A stretch of 64,000 nt of DNA from Gordonia asplenii (GCF_012933505.1 NZ_JABBNB010000010.1:62001-126000); one strand, 5' to 3'; shown: positions 36,582 through 47,616, counted from the stretch's first letter. Translations and numbers: made by a program. The notes: generated by a model not told the origin, from the letters alone.

Positions 36582-37805
36582 TCACACGATTTCCAGCAGC
36601 GCCGTGTCGCCGGCCGCCACCTGCACCGACAGCACTCCGTCGTGCGCTTGATACCGCTTCGACGTCCACACGTCGACGCCCACCACGCCGTCGCCCGACA
36701 ATCCCAGCGACGCCAGCGACACGGTCACGGTCGCATTCCGCGACGTCCGGTTCGTCATCGACACCGCCAGCCCTTTCGGCCCGATCGCCCTCGACCACAC
36801 CTGCGGATCGCCCGCCACCGGCGCCCCCGACACCACGCGCGAATTCTGGTCGATCGCCAGCATCGCCTGGTTCCCGACAACCCCAAGCCCGGCGTCGGAC
36901 AGCCTCGTCAGATCCGTCCCGATCATCAGCGGTGCGGCCATCATCGCCCACAGCGACATCTGGGTGCGGGCCTGCGCCGCGCTCAATCCCTGCCCGACGA
37001 CGAGCATGTCGGGGTCGTTGAACGCATCCGCGCGCGTCCGCGGCGTGACCAGACCCACGACGTCGGCGATGCCCAGCACGCTGGCGAACGACGCCGCGAT
37101 GTCGTTGGTGATCCGTGTCATCGTCGCGACGCCGCCCCAGTCGAATCGCTGGCCCGGCGGCATCCCGGACACCCCGCTGTTCGGGTTGATGCTCAACACC
37201 ATCGGCCGCCCGGTCGCGCGCACCGCGTCGCGCCACGCGGTGAACGCCGCGACCTGATCGTCGTGATCCCCATTGCTCGAACACCAGTCGGCCTTGATGT
37301 AGTCGACGCCCCACCACGCCAGCGTCGCAGCGTCACGCTGTTCGACGCCGCGGCTGCCGGTGGCGCCGGGATACTGTCCCTGATACTGCGTGCACGTCTT
37401 GTCGCTCGCCCCGACGTAAAGTCCGAACTTGAGTCCCCGCTGATGCAGGTACTCCCCCAATGACGACATTCCGTCTGGGAATCTCGTCGAATCTGATTGC
37501 AGCGCACCGTCTTTCGTGCGCGTCGACGCATTCCAGCAATCGTCGACGACGACGTAGCGGTAGCCGGCGTCGCGCAATCCGGTCGACACGAGGGCATCGG
37601 CCTGCGCCTTCACCTGCGCTTCGGTGACACCGCACCCGTACGGCTGCCAACTGTTCCAGCCCAGCGGCGGCGTGGGCGCGACACCGGCCAGTGCGACGCC
37701 GGAGCCGCCCACTCGCGCGGGCGGCTCCGCGACACACGCGACGACGACGAGCGCCGACAGCAGTGCTGTCAACGCTCGAATCCGGCGGAAGGCCCGTCGT
37801 CGCAC
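36582..37805 (-). CDS. Alpha-galactosidase, glycoside hydrolase family 27, exported
   Basis: The 407-residue protein has an N-terminal export signal ending in a lipobox-like ALVVVAC, so it may be a lipoprotein. The catalytic barrel begins PPLGWNSWQPYGC; YVVVDDCW and the nucleophile Asp in VDYIKADWC follow, and the acid/base Asp is probably in FNDPDMLVVG. The C-terminal beta domain includes PQVWSRAIGPKGLAVSM. It removes terminal alpha-galactose from oligosaccharides. It interrupts the usual close neighbourhood of ssrA and smpB. Confidence 0.88.
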   Translation of the reverse strand: MRRRAFRRIRALTALLSALVVVACVAEPPARVGGSGVALAGVAPTPPLGWNSWQPYGCGVTEAQVKAQADALVSTGLRDAGYRYVVVDDCWNASTRTKDGALQSDSTRFPDGMSSLGEYLHQRGLKFGLYVGASDKTCTQYQGQYPGATGSRGVEQRDAATLAWWGVDYIKADWCSSNGDHDDQVAAFTAWRDAVRATGRPMVLSINPNSGVSGMPPGQRFDWGGVATMTRITNDIAASFASVLGIADVVGLVTPRTRADAFNDPDMLVVGQGLSAAQARTQMSLWAMMAAPLMIGTDLTRLSDAGLGVVGNQAMLAIDQNSRVVSGAPVAGDPQVWSRAIGPKGLAVSMTNRTSRNATVTVSLASLGLSGDGVVGVDVWTSKRYQAHDGVLSVQVAAGDTALLEIV

Positions 37806-37820
37806 GTGAAAAGTAATCCC

Positions 37821-38294
37821 CTACATGCCCTTGATGCGACGGCCCATTTCCCGTTCGACTTCCCGTCGAGCGGTCCGCTGAGCGATGTCCTGTCGTTTGT
37901 CGTGCGCCTGCTTGCCGCGGGCGAGCGCCAACTCGACCTTCACCTTGCCGTCGTTGAAGTACATCGACAACGGCACCAGGGTCAGGTTGCCGTCGCGGAT
38001 CTTGCCGATCAGATTGTCGATCTCGCGGCGATGCATCAGCAGCTTGCGGTTGCGCCGCGGTGCGTGGTTGGTCCACGACCCGTTGCCGTACTCCGCGATG
38101 TGCAGTGCGCGCAGCCAGATCTCGCCGTCGTCGACGGTCGCGAAGGCGTCGACCAGCGACGCCTTGCCCTCCCGCAGGCTCTTCACCTCGGTTCCGAGCA
38201 GCGCGATGCCCGCCTCGTAGGTATCGACGATCGCGTAGTTGTGCCGCGCCTTGCGGTTGGTCGCGATGACCGTGCGACCCTTTTCCTTCACCAC
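37821..38294 (-). CDS. smpB: SsrA-binding protein SmpB
   Basis: The 157-residue protein shows the SmpB barrel and tail: [69 protein letters not shown] and the positively charged C-terminal tail [18 protein letters not shown]. It delivers tmRNA to stalled ribosomes. Gene order ftsE-ftsX-smpB-ssrA is conserved in Actinobacteria. Confidence 0.97.
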   Translation of the reverse strand: MVKEKGRTVIATNRKARHNYAIVDTYEAGIALLGTEVKSLREGKASLVDAFATVDDGEIWLRALHIAEYGNGSWTNHAPRRNRKLLMHRREIDNLIGKIRDGNLTLVPLSMYFNDGKVKVELALARGKQAHDKRQDIAQRTARREVEREMGRRIKGM

Positions 38295-38355
38295 CGGAAG
38301 TTCACCACCGGAAATTCACCACTGTCCTAGCCGTTGTGCTGTCTTGAAGGCTCGA

Positions 38356-39249
38356 TCACTCGCGAACGTACCAGCGCAGGGTGACATACGACGTCACTCC
38401 CGAGAGCAGGATTCCGCCGAGCACCAGCCATGGGGACACGAACAATACGTCCGTGTTGCTGATGCGCGCAAGGATATTTACGCCGTACAGATCACGCAGC
38501 GCGTTCTCGAAGAACAGGATGCGCGCCGCGAACAGTCCGCCGATGGCCAGCAGTGAGCCGATGAAGGCGGCGAGCACCGCCTCCAGCAGGAACGGCAACT
38601 GCGTGTACCAGCGCGTCGCACCGACCAGCCGCATGATCGACACCTCGGTGCGCCGGGTGTACGCGGCGATCTGAACCATGTTGATGATCAGCATGATTGC
38701 CGAGATGGCGAGAATCACGGCGATCACGAACGCGGCATTGCGGGTACCGTCGAGCACGCTGAAGATACGCTTCACGAGGTCACGCTGATCGAGTACGCCG
38801 TCGACGCCGGGTGCCTTCTGATACTTGTCGAGCACCGCCCCGAACCGGTCGGAATCGCTCATCCGCACCTTCAACGACGCGGGCAGCGTGTTCTGGTCGA
38901 CGATATCGGGGGTGTCCTTGAAGGTCTCCTTGGCGATCTTGTACGCCGCGGCACGATCGATGAACGTGACCTTCGCGACGCCGGGCTCGGCTTCGAGCTG
39001 CTTGCGCAGCGTCGCGCACGGATCCTGCGTGCAGTTGGGATCGCGGTCGGCGACGTCGTCGTTGATCCAGAACTGCATCTCGACCCGGTCGAGGAAGATC
39101 TTCTGACTCTTGTCGGCCATCTGGATCACCAGCAGGCCGGCGCCGAACATCCCCAGTGTGATGGCGGTCGTCAGGATCATCGCCAACGTCATGGTGACAT
39201 TGCGGCGCAGCCCGTTCAGGACCTCACTGATGATGAAATTCGCTCGCAT
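38356..39249 (-). CDS. ftsX: Cell-division ABC transporter permease FtsX
   Basis: ATG 39249 with GGAG upstream gives a 297-residue protein. It has the four-helix FtsX layout: a first helix (LAMILTTAITLGMFGAGLLV), an extracellular domain of about 130 residues with a Cys pair (NCTQDPCATLRK) and three C-terminal helices (AFVIAVILAISAIMLIINMV onward). It works with FtsE to activate peptidoglycan hydrolases at the septum (RipC in mycobacteria). Confidence 0.95.
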   Translation of the reverse strand: MRANFIISEVLNGLRRNVTMTLAMILTTAITLGMFGAGLLVIQMADKSQKIFLDRVEMQFWINDDVADRDPNCTQDPCATLRKQLEAEPGVAKVTFIDRAAAYKIAKETFKDTPDIVDQNTLPASLKVRMSDSDRFGAVLDKYQKAPGVDGVLDQRDLVKRIFSVLDGTRNAAFVIAVILAISAIMLIINMVQIAAYTRRTEVSIMRLVGATRWYTQLPFLLEAVLAAFIGSLLAIGGLFAARILFFENALRDLYGVNILARISNTDVLFVSPWLVLGGILLSGVTSYVTLRWYVRE

Positions 39250-39280
39250 GCTCTCCTCAGATTCCTTGCGGCGTAGATGA

Positions 39281-39360
39281 CGCGACTGACGTAGTCCCGT
39301 CGCCCGTGATGTAAGCGACTGACGAAGTCCCGTCGCCCTTGATGGACGCGACTGACTGCT
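39281..39360. repeat. 33-bp tandem repeat between ftsE and ftsX
   Basis: GCGACTGACGTAGTCCCGTC plus GCCCGTGATGTAA is followed by a near copy GCGACTGACGAAGTCCCGTC plus GCCCTTGATGGAC and then a third start GCGACTGACT. The repeat fills most of the 128-base gap between the two genes, which usually abut or overlap. Confidence 0.85.
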
Positions 39361-39377
39361 CGGGCCGATTTCGGCGT

Positions 39378-40064
39378 TCAGCCGATGCCGTAGATGCCCT
39401 GGACGTCGTTGCGAACCAGTTGGCCCGCGTCGAATTCGATGACCCGGCGTCGCATCGCGTCGACGATCTGGCGGTCGTGGGTCGCCATGACGACGGTGGT
39501 GCCGCGCCGGTTGACGCGGTCGAGCACGTCGACGATCTCCTGGCTGGTATCGGGGTCGAGGTTGCCGGTCGGCTCGTCGGCCAGCAGCAGCAGCGGGCGG
39601 TTGACGATGGCTCTCGCGATGGCGACACGCTGCATCTCGCCACCGGACAACTCGTAGGGCATCCGGTCGAGTTTGCCTTCGAGCCCCACGTATTCGAGCA
39701 CCTCGGGTACCGCTTTGGCGATGGTGCTCGGTGGTTTGCCGATCACTTCCAACGCGAAGGCGACGTTGTCGGCGACCGACTTCTGCTGCAGCAGACGGAA
39801 GTCCTGGAACACGCATCCGATCGACTGGCGCAACTTGGGCACCATCCGGGCCTTGAGCTTGTTGACATGGAAGTCCCCGACGTACACGTCGCCCGACGAC
39901 GGTTTGTCCTCTTTGAGCAGCACCCGGAAGAACGTCGATTTGCCCGACCCGGACGGGCCGATGAGAAAGGCGAATTCGCCCTTATCCAACTCCAGCGACA
40001 TGTTCGACAGGGCCGGGCGAGCCGAGGCCTTGTACTTCATGGTGACGTCCGACAGCTTGATCAC
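39378..40064 (-). CDS. ftsE: Cell-division ABC transporter ATPase FtsE
   Basis: This 228-residue ATPase has Walker [14 protein letters not shown], the signature [15 protein letters not shown], Walker [14 protein letters not shown] and the switch His in VVMATHD. Early residues [20 protein letters not shown] are typical of FtsE. It pairs with FtsX downstream. Confidence 0.96.
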   Translation of the reverse strand: MIKLSDVTMKYKASARPALSNMSLELDKGEFAFLIGPSGSGKSTFFRVLLKEDKPSSGDVYVGDFHVNKLKARMVPKLRQSIGCVFQDFRLLQQKSVADNVAFALEVIGKPPSTIAKAVPEVLEYVGLEGKLDRMPYELSGGEMQRVAIARAIVNRPLLLLADEPTGNLDPDTSQEIVDVLDRVNRRGTTVVMATHDRQIVDAMRRRVIEFDAGQLVRNDVQGIYGIG

Positions 40065-40125
40065 GAGATGCCAGTGTAGCGACGACGGCTGAGAACTCCG
40101 CTCAGGTGCGGCACGCTCCGGCGTG

Positions 40126-40608
40126 TTACCGCTGTGGCACCTGAGACTCGGTCGTCTGTTGGCGGGTACTCGGCGTCGAGCCCTGGGGGAACAGCCAGCT
40201 CGGCAGCGGGAGCTGGTTGTTCGACGCCGACGGTTCCGTCGACGACGACTCCGTCTCGCTGTCTCCCGACGTCGTGGTGACGTCGGTCGACGACGAGCGC
40301 GGCGTCGACGATCGTCTCGATGACGATGTGGTGCTCGTCGGCGTGTAGTCGTCGGTGGTCTGCGTCAACGCCGGCCGACGGGCGAGCTCGCGGGCGGCGT
40401 TGTCGGCGTCGATCTGCGCGTAATGGTCGGTCGTGTAGCCGAGCAGCACCAGCAGACCGAGGAACGCCGCAAGCATTCCCGCGGTCGAGGTGCGGATGCG
40501 GGTCCCGTAGATGTGCGTGAAATCACGCGAGCGGGGGTGCGGGTGAGGATCCGGTTGCGGCTGTGGCTGCGGGTCGGTCGGTTCGGTCGAATCGTCGTCG
40601 GTGGTCAT
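40126..40608 (-). CDS. Single-pass membrane protein with Ser/Thr-rich exported tail
   Basis: This 160-residue protein has a Pro/Gln/His-rich cytoplasmic N-terminus ([15 protein letters not shown]), one membrane segment near residues 43-61 ([17 protein letters not shown]) and a low-complexity Ser/Thr/Arg tail. No domain is recognised. Codon pattern and placement between mscS and ftsE on the same strand support it as a real gene. Confidence 0.65.
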   Translation of the reverse strand: MTTDDDSTEPTDPQPQPQPDPHPHPRSRDFTHIYGTRIRTSTAGMLAAFLGLLVLLGYTTDHYAQIDADNAARELARRPALTQTTDDYTPTSTTSSSRRSSTPRSSSTDVTTTSGDSETESSSTEPSASNNQLPLPSWLFPQGSTPSTRQQTTESQVPQR

Positions 40609-40623
40609 CGGTACTCCTCTCGC

Positions 40624-41575
40624 TCACGCATCGCCGCGGGTCTCACTCGGTTCCAGTCCGGTCGGGGGTGTCGACCCGGACAGCACGTCGCGGCCGGGGG
40701 CGATGGTGATGCCCGCCCGCGCCAGCGCACGGATGATGCGTGCACGCAACGCGCGACTGATCTCGAACTGTTTGCCCGGCAGGGTCCGCGCGACCATTCG
40801 CACGGTCATCGAGTCGAGTTCGAGGTCGGTCACGCCCAGCGGCGCCGGAGCGTCGAGCAGCAGGCGATGCATGTTGCGGTCGCTGAAGAACTCCGCACCC
40901 ACGCGCCCGAGGATCTCGTTGACCTGGCCGATGTCGGCTTCCGCGGGGATCGGGATGTCGACGACGGCACGTGCCCAGTCCTTGGACAGGTTGGTCGACT
41001 TCACGATCTGCCCGTTGGGTACCGTCACCACTTCACCGTCGCTGGCGCGCAGTTTCGTGACGCGCAGATTGACGTCCTCGACGGTTCCCGTCGCGTCGCT
41101 GCCGCCGGTGAGTGTGAGCTCCACGACGTCGCCGTAGCCATACTGCTTCTCGGTGACGATGAAGAAGCCGGCGAGCAGATCCTGCACGACGCGTTGCGCG
41201 CCGAAACCGAGTGCGGCACCGAGCACGGCGCCGGGGCCGACCAGGCTGGTGACCGGCAGGCCCAACGCCATCAACACCTGCAGTCCGGCGACCAGCACGA
41301 CGATGCCGATCACAGTCCAGCCGACCACCTCGACGAGGGCACGACGATGTTTGGTGGTCTCGGTGCGGACGATGAGGTCGCTGCCCTCGAACTCACGGTC
41401 GATCCGCTGCGCGTAGCGGGCGAGACCCCAGTTGACGAAACGGATGATCAGCGCGGCCGCGAGCACCCACAGCACGATCTGCACGCCGTTGGTCGCCAGC
41501 CAGCGCACCAGTCGGTCGGTGCCCGCCGGGCCGGAGAAACTCGCGAGCCGTTCACCGGTTGCCGCCAGCGAACCG

Positions 41576-41589
<14 letters not shown>
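40624..41589 (-). CDS. MscS-family mechanosensitive channel (first copy)
   Basis: The exact start is uncertain: ATG 41616, 41589 or 41583 all lie at or inside the end of prfB. The protein (~321 residues from 41589) has three N-terminal membrane helices, the pore-lining segment [20 protein letters not shown], and the beta domain with [31 protein letters not shown] and PNGQIVK. MscS channels release solutes on hypo-osmotic shock. A second MscS gene is at 43911-44951. Confidence 0.88.
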
Positions 41590-42691
<1,102 letters not shown>

Positions 42692-42720
42692 GGTTTACCA
42701 GGATACCGACTACCCGTCGC

Positions 42721-43086
42721 CTAGGGCGGCGGCAGCGTCCCCAGTCGCCAACTCGTGTCGACCTTGCCGGGCTTGTAGAGGACCGGAAGGTCGTCGCCGG
42801 GGCGCGGCCACCGATCGTTGGCCAGGTTCAGCACCACCGTGGTGTAGACGTCGGTCGGCGAGGTGCCCGGCCCGACGATCGTCCCGGATATCGTCGCGAA
42901 CACCTCGCCTTTCGCATCCGCCTTCGCGGGCCGATCACTCACGCCGGTCACCGTGAGAGTGCCCTCTTCGAACTGCGCGGACTGCTGGGCGGACAGCGCC
43001 TTCGGTCGGCGCCCACGTTGCAACTGGATGATGAGCGCTACCGCGGCGGCCGCGATGATGACGGCGAACGTGATCTGGACCAACAT
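42721..43086 (-). CDS. Small membrane-anchored hypothetical protein
   Basis: ATG 43086 gives 121 residues: one N-terminal membrane helix ([20 protein letters not shown]) and a domain with [20 protein letters not shown] and [17 protein letters not shown], similar to small DUF3592-like extracytoplasmic domains. A -10-like TAGGGT lies seven bases before the ATG, indicating a leaderless transcript. Divergent from hisN. Confidence 0.65.
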   Translation of the reverse strand: MLVQITFAVIIAAAAVALIIQLQRGRRPKALSAQQSAQFEEGTLTVTGVSDRPAKADAKGEVFATISGTIVGPGTSPTDVYTTVVLNLANDRWPRPGDDLPVLYKPGKVDTSWRLGTLPPP

Positions 43087-43091
43087 GCTCG

Positions 43092-43100
43092 CTACCCTAG
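43092..43100. promoter_or_regulatory. Shared palindromic -10 element of two divergent leaderless genes
   Basis: CTACCCTAG is palindromic apart from its central base. It reads TACCCT toward hisN (seven bases before ATG 43106) and TAGGGT toward the hypothetical gene (seven bases before ATG 43086). Both match the TANNNT pattern at the distance expected of leaderless actinobacterial transcripts. Confidence 0.55.
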
Positions 43101-43105
43101 TCGTC

Positions 43106-43909
43106 ATGTCCGACATCGCCCCGGCCTCGACGATCGCCGACGATCTCGCGGTCGCGCTCTCGATCGCCGATTCCACCGATGCGCTCACCCTGACCCGGTT
43201 CGGCTCGATGGATCTCGAAGTCGACACCAAACCCGACCTCACGCCCGTCTCCGACGCCGACCTCGCCGCGGAAACCCTTGTCCGGGACCTGCTTTCACAG
43301 CATCGGCCGGACGACGCGGTGCTCGGCGAAGAGTTCGGCGGCACCGCGTCGTTCACCGGACGCCAATGGATCGTCGATCCGATCGACGGCACCAAGAACT
43401 TCGTGCGCGGCGTGCCGGTGTGGGCGACGCTGATCGCCCTGCTCGTCGACGGCGTGCCCGTCGTCGGCGTCGTGTCGGCGCCCGCGCTCAAGCGCCGGTG
43501 GTGGGCGGCCGCCGGACTCGGCGCCTTCGCAAGCTTCGACGACGCCGCGCCGCAACGACTTTCCACCTCGGCCGTCGGTTCGCTCGACGACGCCAGTCTC
43601 GCCTTCTCCAGTCTCTCCGGGTGGGCCGAACGCGGTGTGCGCGAGAAGTTCATCGAGCTGACCGACGCCGTGTGGCGGGTACGCGGCTACGGCGACTTCC
43701 TCAACTACTGCTTCGTCGCGGAGGGGTCGGTCGATGTCGCCGCCGAGCCCGAGGTGTCACTGTGGGACCTTGCGGCGCTTGACATTCTGGTACGCGAAGC
43801 GGGCGGGACGTTCACCTCGCTCGACGGCGCCGCCGGACCGCACGGCGGCTCCGCGGTGGCGTCGAACGGCCTGCTGCACGAGCGCGTGCTCGACGCTCTG
43901 CGACCGTGA
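43106..43909 (+). CDS. hisN: Histidinol-phosphatase, inositol monophosphatase type
   Basis: ATG 43106 is chosen (the frame is open further upstream, overlapping the divergent gene). The 267-residue protein has the Mg-binding motifs of the family: [27 protein letters not shown] and the late [18 protein letters not shown]. These and the Lys-Asn-Phe after DGT fit HisN of Actinobacteria, which performs the penultimate step of histidine synthesis; a broader sugar-phosphatase role is possible. Confidence 0.88.
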   Translation: MSDIAPASTIADDLAVALSIADSTDALTLTRFGSMDLEVDTKPDLTPVSDADLAAETLVRDLLSQHRPDDAVLGEEFGGTASFTGRQWIVDPIDGTKNFVRGVPVWATLIALLVDGVPVVGVVSAPALKRRWWAAAGLGAFASFDDAAPQRLSTSAVGSLDDASLAFSSLSGWAERGVREKFIELTDAVWRVRGYGDFLNYCFVAEGSVDVAAEPEVSLWDLAALDILVREAGGTFTSLDGAAGPHGGSAVASNGLLHERVLDALRP

Positions 43910-43910
43910 C

Positions 43911-44951
43911 TCACTCCGCGGCGGACACCGCGGACTGAAGCGCACTGACCGGCAGCCCGTTCGGATAGGGAGCCGAGATGCCGTTGGCGTCGAACGCCTG
44001 CCGGATGCGACGCCGCAGTTCGCGTTCCATCGACCACTGGGCGCCCGCGCGGACGGTGATCGTCAGCCGGAGAGTGATCGCGTCGGGCTTCAGTCCGTCG
44101 ACGCCGAGCATTTCCGGCGGCGCCAGCACGTCGTCGCGGCGATCCTCCTCGTCGGCGACGGCTTGTGCGGTATCGAGCGCGACCCGGCAGGCGAGATCGA
44201 CGTCGGAGCCGTAGGAGATCGGAAGTTGCAAGAAAGCCACGGCATAGTCCTGGCTGAAATTTCCGACCCGCATGATCTCGCCGTTCCGGCAGTACCACAG
44301 GGTTCCGCATTGGTCCCGGACGGTTGTCACCCGCAGGCCGACCGACTCGACGGTGCCCACCGCGTCACCGAGATCGACCACGTCACCGACGCCGTACTGA
44401 TCCTCGAAGAGCATGAACAGCCCGGACAGGAAGTCGCGCACGAGGTTCTGCGCACCGAACCCGAGGGCGACGCCGACGATACCCGCCGAGGCGATGAACG
44501 GCGCCACGTTGACCCCGACGATGGCGAGGCTCTGCAGGATCACCCAGATCAATACCGTGAACGAGACCGCCGACTTCAGCACCGACCCGATGGTGTGTGC
44601 ACGCTGCAGACGGCGACGTCGGGTCCGCGCATCACGGTTGCGTGCATCCCTGAGCTGGTCCGGTGTGCGATGGCGCAGGCCCGAACGCAACGATTCACCG
44701 GCCAGACGCCACGATCCGACACCGCCCCGCTCGCCTACGGCGAGCTCGGCCGCGTCGTCGACCGGAGGTGTTGCCCGCGCGGACCGACGCCGTTTCCACA
44801 GCCGTCTGCGTACGACGTCCGCGGGTCGACGCTGACCGGTGACGCGGTCGATCGCTAGGTGCATCACGTAGCGGACGACGAGCGCCAGGGCGACGTAGAT
44901 CGCGATGTGGATGGGCTTGTCGATGAGCCAGTCGCGTGTCGTGTCTGTCAT
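43911..44951 (-). CDS. MscS-family mechanosensitive channel (second copy)
   Basis: ATG 44951 (MTDTTRDWLIDKPIHIAIYV) is the preferred start. It has N-terminal helices, a charged loop, and the MscS core FIASAGIVGVALGFGAQNLV, LMFEDQYGVGDVVDLGDAVG and TVRDQCGTLWYCRNGEIMRV. It differs from the first copy in the helix layout and in the cytoplasmic insert, so the two are not a recent duplication. Confidence 0.9.
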   Translation of the reverse strand: MTDTTRDWLIDKPIHIAIYVALALVVRYVMHLAIDRVTGQRRPADVVRRRLWKRRRSARATPPVDDAAELAVGERGGVGSWRLAGESLRSGLRHRTPDQLRDARNRDARTRRRRLQRAHTIGSVLKSAVSFTVLIWVILQSLAIVGVNVAPFIASAGIVGVALGFGAQNLVRDFLSGLFMLFEDQYGVGDVVDLGDAVGTVESVGLRVTTVRDQCGTLWYCRNGEIMRVGNFSQDYAVAFLQLPISYGSDVDLACRVALDTAQAVADEEDRRDDVLAPPEMLGVDGLKPDAITLRLTITVRAGAQWSMERELRRRIRQAFDANGISAPYPNGLPVSALQSAVSAAE

Positions 44952-45028
44952 TTGCAAAGCTAAGGAAGGCACGACTGCAGGCTAGTGACAATCGCTCGTT
45001 TCGTCATCCCTCGGCACCACCGCGGTGC

Positions 45029-45688
45029 TCACAGATCGGTCGGCGCTCGGTCGTCCAGCACCACGAATTCGGTTGCCGCGTCCTTCATTTCGTCCAGTCG
45101 CGCGTTATGGATCGCGATACCGGCGGCGGACAGCACACCCTGGTGGATCGGCACCGCTACCCGCGGCGCGACCCCGCGCAGATAGTCGACGGACTCGCTG
45201 AGCTTCATCCACGGTGCCGCAGCCGGGAGCGCGAGCACGTCGATCTTCTCGAATGGGATGTAGAACGAGTCACCGGGATGCATCAGCGCGCCCACCTGCG
45301 ACGCGGCGTCGACGATGTAGGCGGCGTTGTCGACGACGGGGATCGCCGGATGAATCACCGCATGCCGCCCGCCGGTCACCCGGACGGTCACCGCCCCGAC
45401 GTCGAAGGTGTCGCCCGCGTGCGCGGCCGTCCACTCCCCCGCCGCACCGTCGTCGTTGAGTTGCGCGGCGGTCTGCGGATCGGCGTAGCGCAGCGCCTCG
45501 GGATTGGCGGCGACGAGTGCGGGCAACCGCGCGACGTCGGCGTGATCGGGATGCTGGTGGGTGATCAGGACGGCGTCGAGGTCGGTGAGGCCCTCGAACC
45601 CCACCGACAGTGTGCCTGGATCGAAAAGGATTCTGGTGCCGTCGAATTCGGCGAGCAGGCAGGAATGTCCGAAGTGAGTCAAGCGCAT
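45029..45688 (-). CDS. Metallo-beta-lactamase-fold hydrolase
   Basis: This 219-residue protein has MRLTHFGHSCLLAEFDGTRI at the N-terminus, the metal-binding VLITHQHPDHAD, and later histidines in VTGGRHAVIH and LMHPGDSFYIP. The pattern fits UlaG-like single-domain MBL hydrolases; the substrate is not known. It is divergent from the next gene and their starts overlap by one or two bases if the longer start of that gene is used. Confidence 0.87.
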   Translation of the reverse strand: MRLTHFGHSCLLAEFDGTRILFDPGTLSVGFEGLTDLDAVLITHQHPDHADVARLPALVAANPEALRYADPQTAAQLNDDGAAGEWTAAHAGDTFDVGAVTVRVTGGRHAVIHPAIPVVDNAAYIVDAASQVGALMHPGDSFYIPFEKIDVLALPAAAPWMKLSESVDYLRGVAPRVAVPIHQGVLSAAGIAIHNARLDEMKDAATEFVVLDDRAPTDL

Positions 45689-45731
45689 GAATCCATCATC
45701 GCACCAACCGTCACGTCGCTACGCTTATCGC

Positions 45732-46349
45732 GTGAACAGCATCCTCATCGGCATCCTCGCGATTCTCGTCGGCGTCGTCTTCTGCTTTCGCGGAGTGGTC
45801 GCGATGCGCATCGTCATCACCATCTGGGGCGCATTCGCCGGCTTCAACCTGGGCGCCGGTCTGATCTCCGCGCTGACCGGCGACGGCTTTCTGTCGACCT
45901 TCCTCGGATGGTTCATCGGCGTGCTCATCGGCGTGGTCTTCGCGCTGCTGGCCTACCTCTACTACTCGGTCGCCGTGGTGCTCACGATGGCCTCGATCGG
46001 ATTCATCCTGGGCTCGGCGATCATGGCCGGCATCGGCGTCACCTGGAATTGGGTGATCGTCGTGATCGGCGTCGTGGTGGGCATCCTGCTCGCCGTCGCG
46101 GCCGTCGCCCTGAATCTTCCGGCCATCCTGCTCGTCGTGTTCAGTGCCTTGGGCGGCGCCTCCGCCATCGTCGGCGGGGTGATGCTGGTGACGACGGTGA
46201 TCTCGCTCGACGACTTCGGCCGCGCCTCGATCACCTCCACGATCAGCCACAACGTCGTGTGGTACATCCTGTACCTGATCCTCGCGGTCTCCGGCATCGT
46301 CGTGCAGTCGCGGATCGTCGGGCGCGAGGAGCTTGCCGACCAGTGGTGA
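45732..46349 (+). CDS. DUF4203-like multi-pass membrane protein
   Basis: GTG 45732 is favoured over ATG 45687 because a -10-like TACGCT (45720-45725) lies six bases upstream, implying a leaderless transcript. The product of ~205 residues has about seven hydrophobic helices (SILIGILAILVGVVFCFRG to VVWYILYLILAVSGIVVQ). Such proteins are of unknown function. An antisense frame of similar length is a shadow. Confidence 0.7.
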   Translation: MNSILIGILAILVGVVFCFRGVVAMRIVITIWGAFAGFNLGAGLISALTGDGFLSTFLGWFIGVLIGVVFALLAYLYYSVAVVLTMASIGFILGSAIMAGIGVTWNWVIVVIGVVVGILLAVAAVALNLPAILLVVFSALGGASAIVGGVMLVTTVISLDDFGRASITSTISHNVVWYILYLILAVSGIVVQSRIVGREELADQW

Positions 46350-46436
46350 GCCCCGACACTTCGCACACCCGTGCGATTCTGTCGTAACCATGTGCGACAC
46401 TGATCTCATCACCTGCTCGATGAGAAAGGCCTGCTC

Positions 46437-47153
46437 ATGCCACCGCGCCGCTCCGCATCCGCATCGGAGTTCCTGACCCCCGACGACCTCACCGCCCTCG
46501 CCGCGACCGTCGCCGACGGCAAGGCGGCGACCGTCTATCTGCGCGAGGGCGTCCCGAGCCTCGGACTCACCGCGGGCGCGTCCGCGCGGGTCATCTCGGT
46601 GTCGGGCAGTACCGTGACCGTCAAACCGCGCGGCGTCGACGACGCGCTGCCCTACGGGGCCGACGAACTCCGGTTGACGAAAAACATTGCACCACAAGAG
46701 AAACCGGCCAAGACTCGGCAGGCCGCGTCGTCACCGGCCAAGCCCGCCGCGCCGAGCGTCCCCGCAGCGCGTCAATCCCCAGCGGCCCCACCGACTTCCG
46801 CCGACGTCGCGCCCGCAACGCCCAAGTCGGTCAAGCCGGCCGCCGGAAAACCCGCGCGCCGCGCGGTCGGCTCACCCAAGCCGCCGGCGTCGGTCACCGT
46901 CACGATCTTCGGCACGCCGGACAACAAATGGTCGGTGTCAGTCACTCGCGGCGGCCGCAAACCCACCCGATCCCGCAGTGTCACACCGGATTCCGTCGAC
47001 GCCGCGATGGTCGGGCTCGCCGACGACGCCGCGCTGGCCGCCACGTCGTCGGTGCTCAATGCGGCCCGCGAAGAGGCGCAGCGCCGCGTCGACGAGCTGA
47101 GCGCCGAACTCGCTGCGGCGCAAGCACTTCTGGCGAATCTCGGGACTACGTAA
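46437..47153 (+). CDS. Conserved actinobacterial protein of unknown function (DUF6319-like)
   Basis: This 238-residue protein has an N-terminal helical part (SEFLTPDDLTALAATVADGK and VYLREGVPSLGL), a long Ala/Pro/Lys-rich linker (residues ~84-145), a short beta-type domain (SVTVTIFGTPDNKWSVSVTR) and a C-terminal coiled-coil-like segment (REEAQRRVDELSAELAAAQA). It looks like a histone-like or DNA-associated linker protein but no function can be claimed. Confidence 0.65.
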   Translation: MPPRRSASASEFLTPDDLTALAATVADGKAATVYLREGVPSLGLTAGASARVISVSGSTVTVKPRGVDDALPYGADELRLTKNIAPQEKPAKTRQAASSPAKPAAPSVPAARQSPAAPPTSADVAPATPKSVKPAAGKPARRAVGSPKPPASVTVTIFGTPDNKWSVSVTRGGRKPTRSRSVTPDSVDAAMVGLADDAALAATSSVLNAAREEAQRRVDELSAELAAAQALLANLGTT

Positions 47154-47616
47154 CCGACGGGAACAGCCCGGTACCGCGCGCCGCGTCGACGATCCGCGCA
47201 ACACCGTAGGCCATCCAGACGGCCAACAGCACCATGGCGGCCGGCGTGGTCAGCCACGACCCGAACTTCTCCAGCACCGCGGGGCGTCGAGCGACGAGCG
47301 ACCAGCCCGCGACTATCGTCGCCGCCAACCCCACCACGAAGAACACCGGCCCGAACAGGTTGAACGAGAACGCGCGCGCCACATCTCCGTGCGCAAGCAT
47401 CACGAAGCTGCGGGTGAGGCCACACGCGGGGCACGGCCAGCCGGTCATCTCCCGAAACGGGCAGAATCCCGGACCGGACACCACTGCGGCCGGCGACCAC
47501 GCGAGCGCGATCCCGTACACCGCTACCCCGCCCGCCGCAACCGCCGCCGCGGGCAGGGCCGCGATGAGCGGCCGGCGCGGGGATTCGATGACTTCGAGCT
47601 CGTGCGGGTCCACCAC
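47146..47616 (-). CDS. DUF2752 membrane protein
   Basis: The 156-residue protein has the family motif CPFREMTGWPCPACGLTRSF followed by MLAHGDVARAFSFNLFGPVF, and about four membrane helices. The Cys-x(n)-Cys-x2-Cys pattern is conserved in DUF2752. Function unknown. It overlaps the end of the convergent upstream gene by eight bases. Confidence 0.85.
   Translation of the reverse strand: MVDPHELEVIESPRRPLIAALPAAAVAAGGVAVYGIALAWSPAAVVSGPGFCPFREMTGWPCPACGLTRSFVMLAHGDVARAFSFNLFGPVFFVVGLAATIVAGWSLVARRPAVLEKFGSWLTTPAAMVLLAVWMAYGVARIVDAARGTGLFPSVT

Noticed and set aside
36431..37021. Plus-strand frame overlapping the ssrA 5' end and alpha-galactosidase
   Set aside because: Antisense to two well supported genes, with extreme Pro/Arg/Ser composition.
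44936..46387. 483-residue plus-strand frame
   Set aside because: Antisense to the MBL hydrolase and overlapping the DUF4203-like gene in another frame; low-complexity Arg/Gly.
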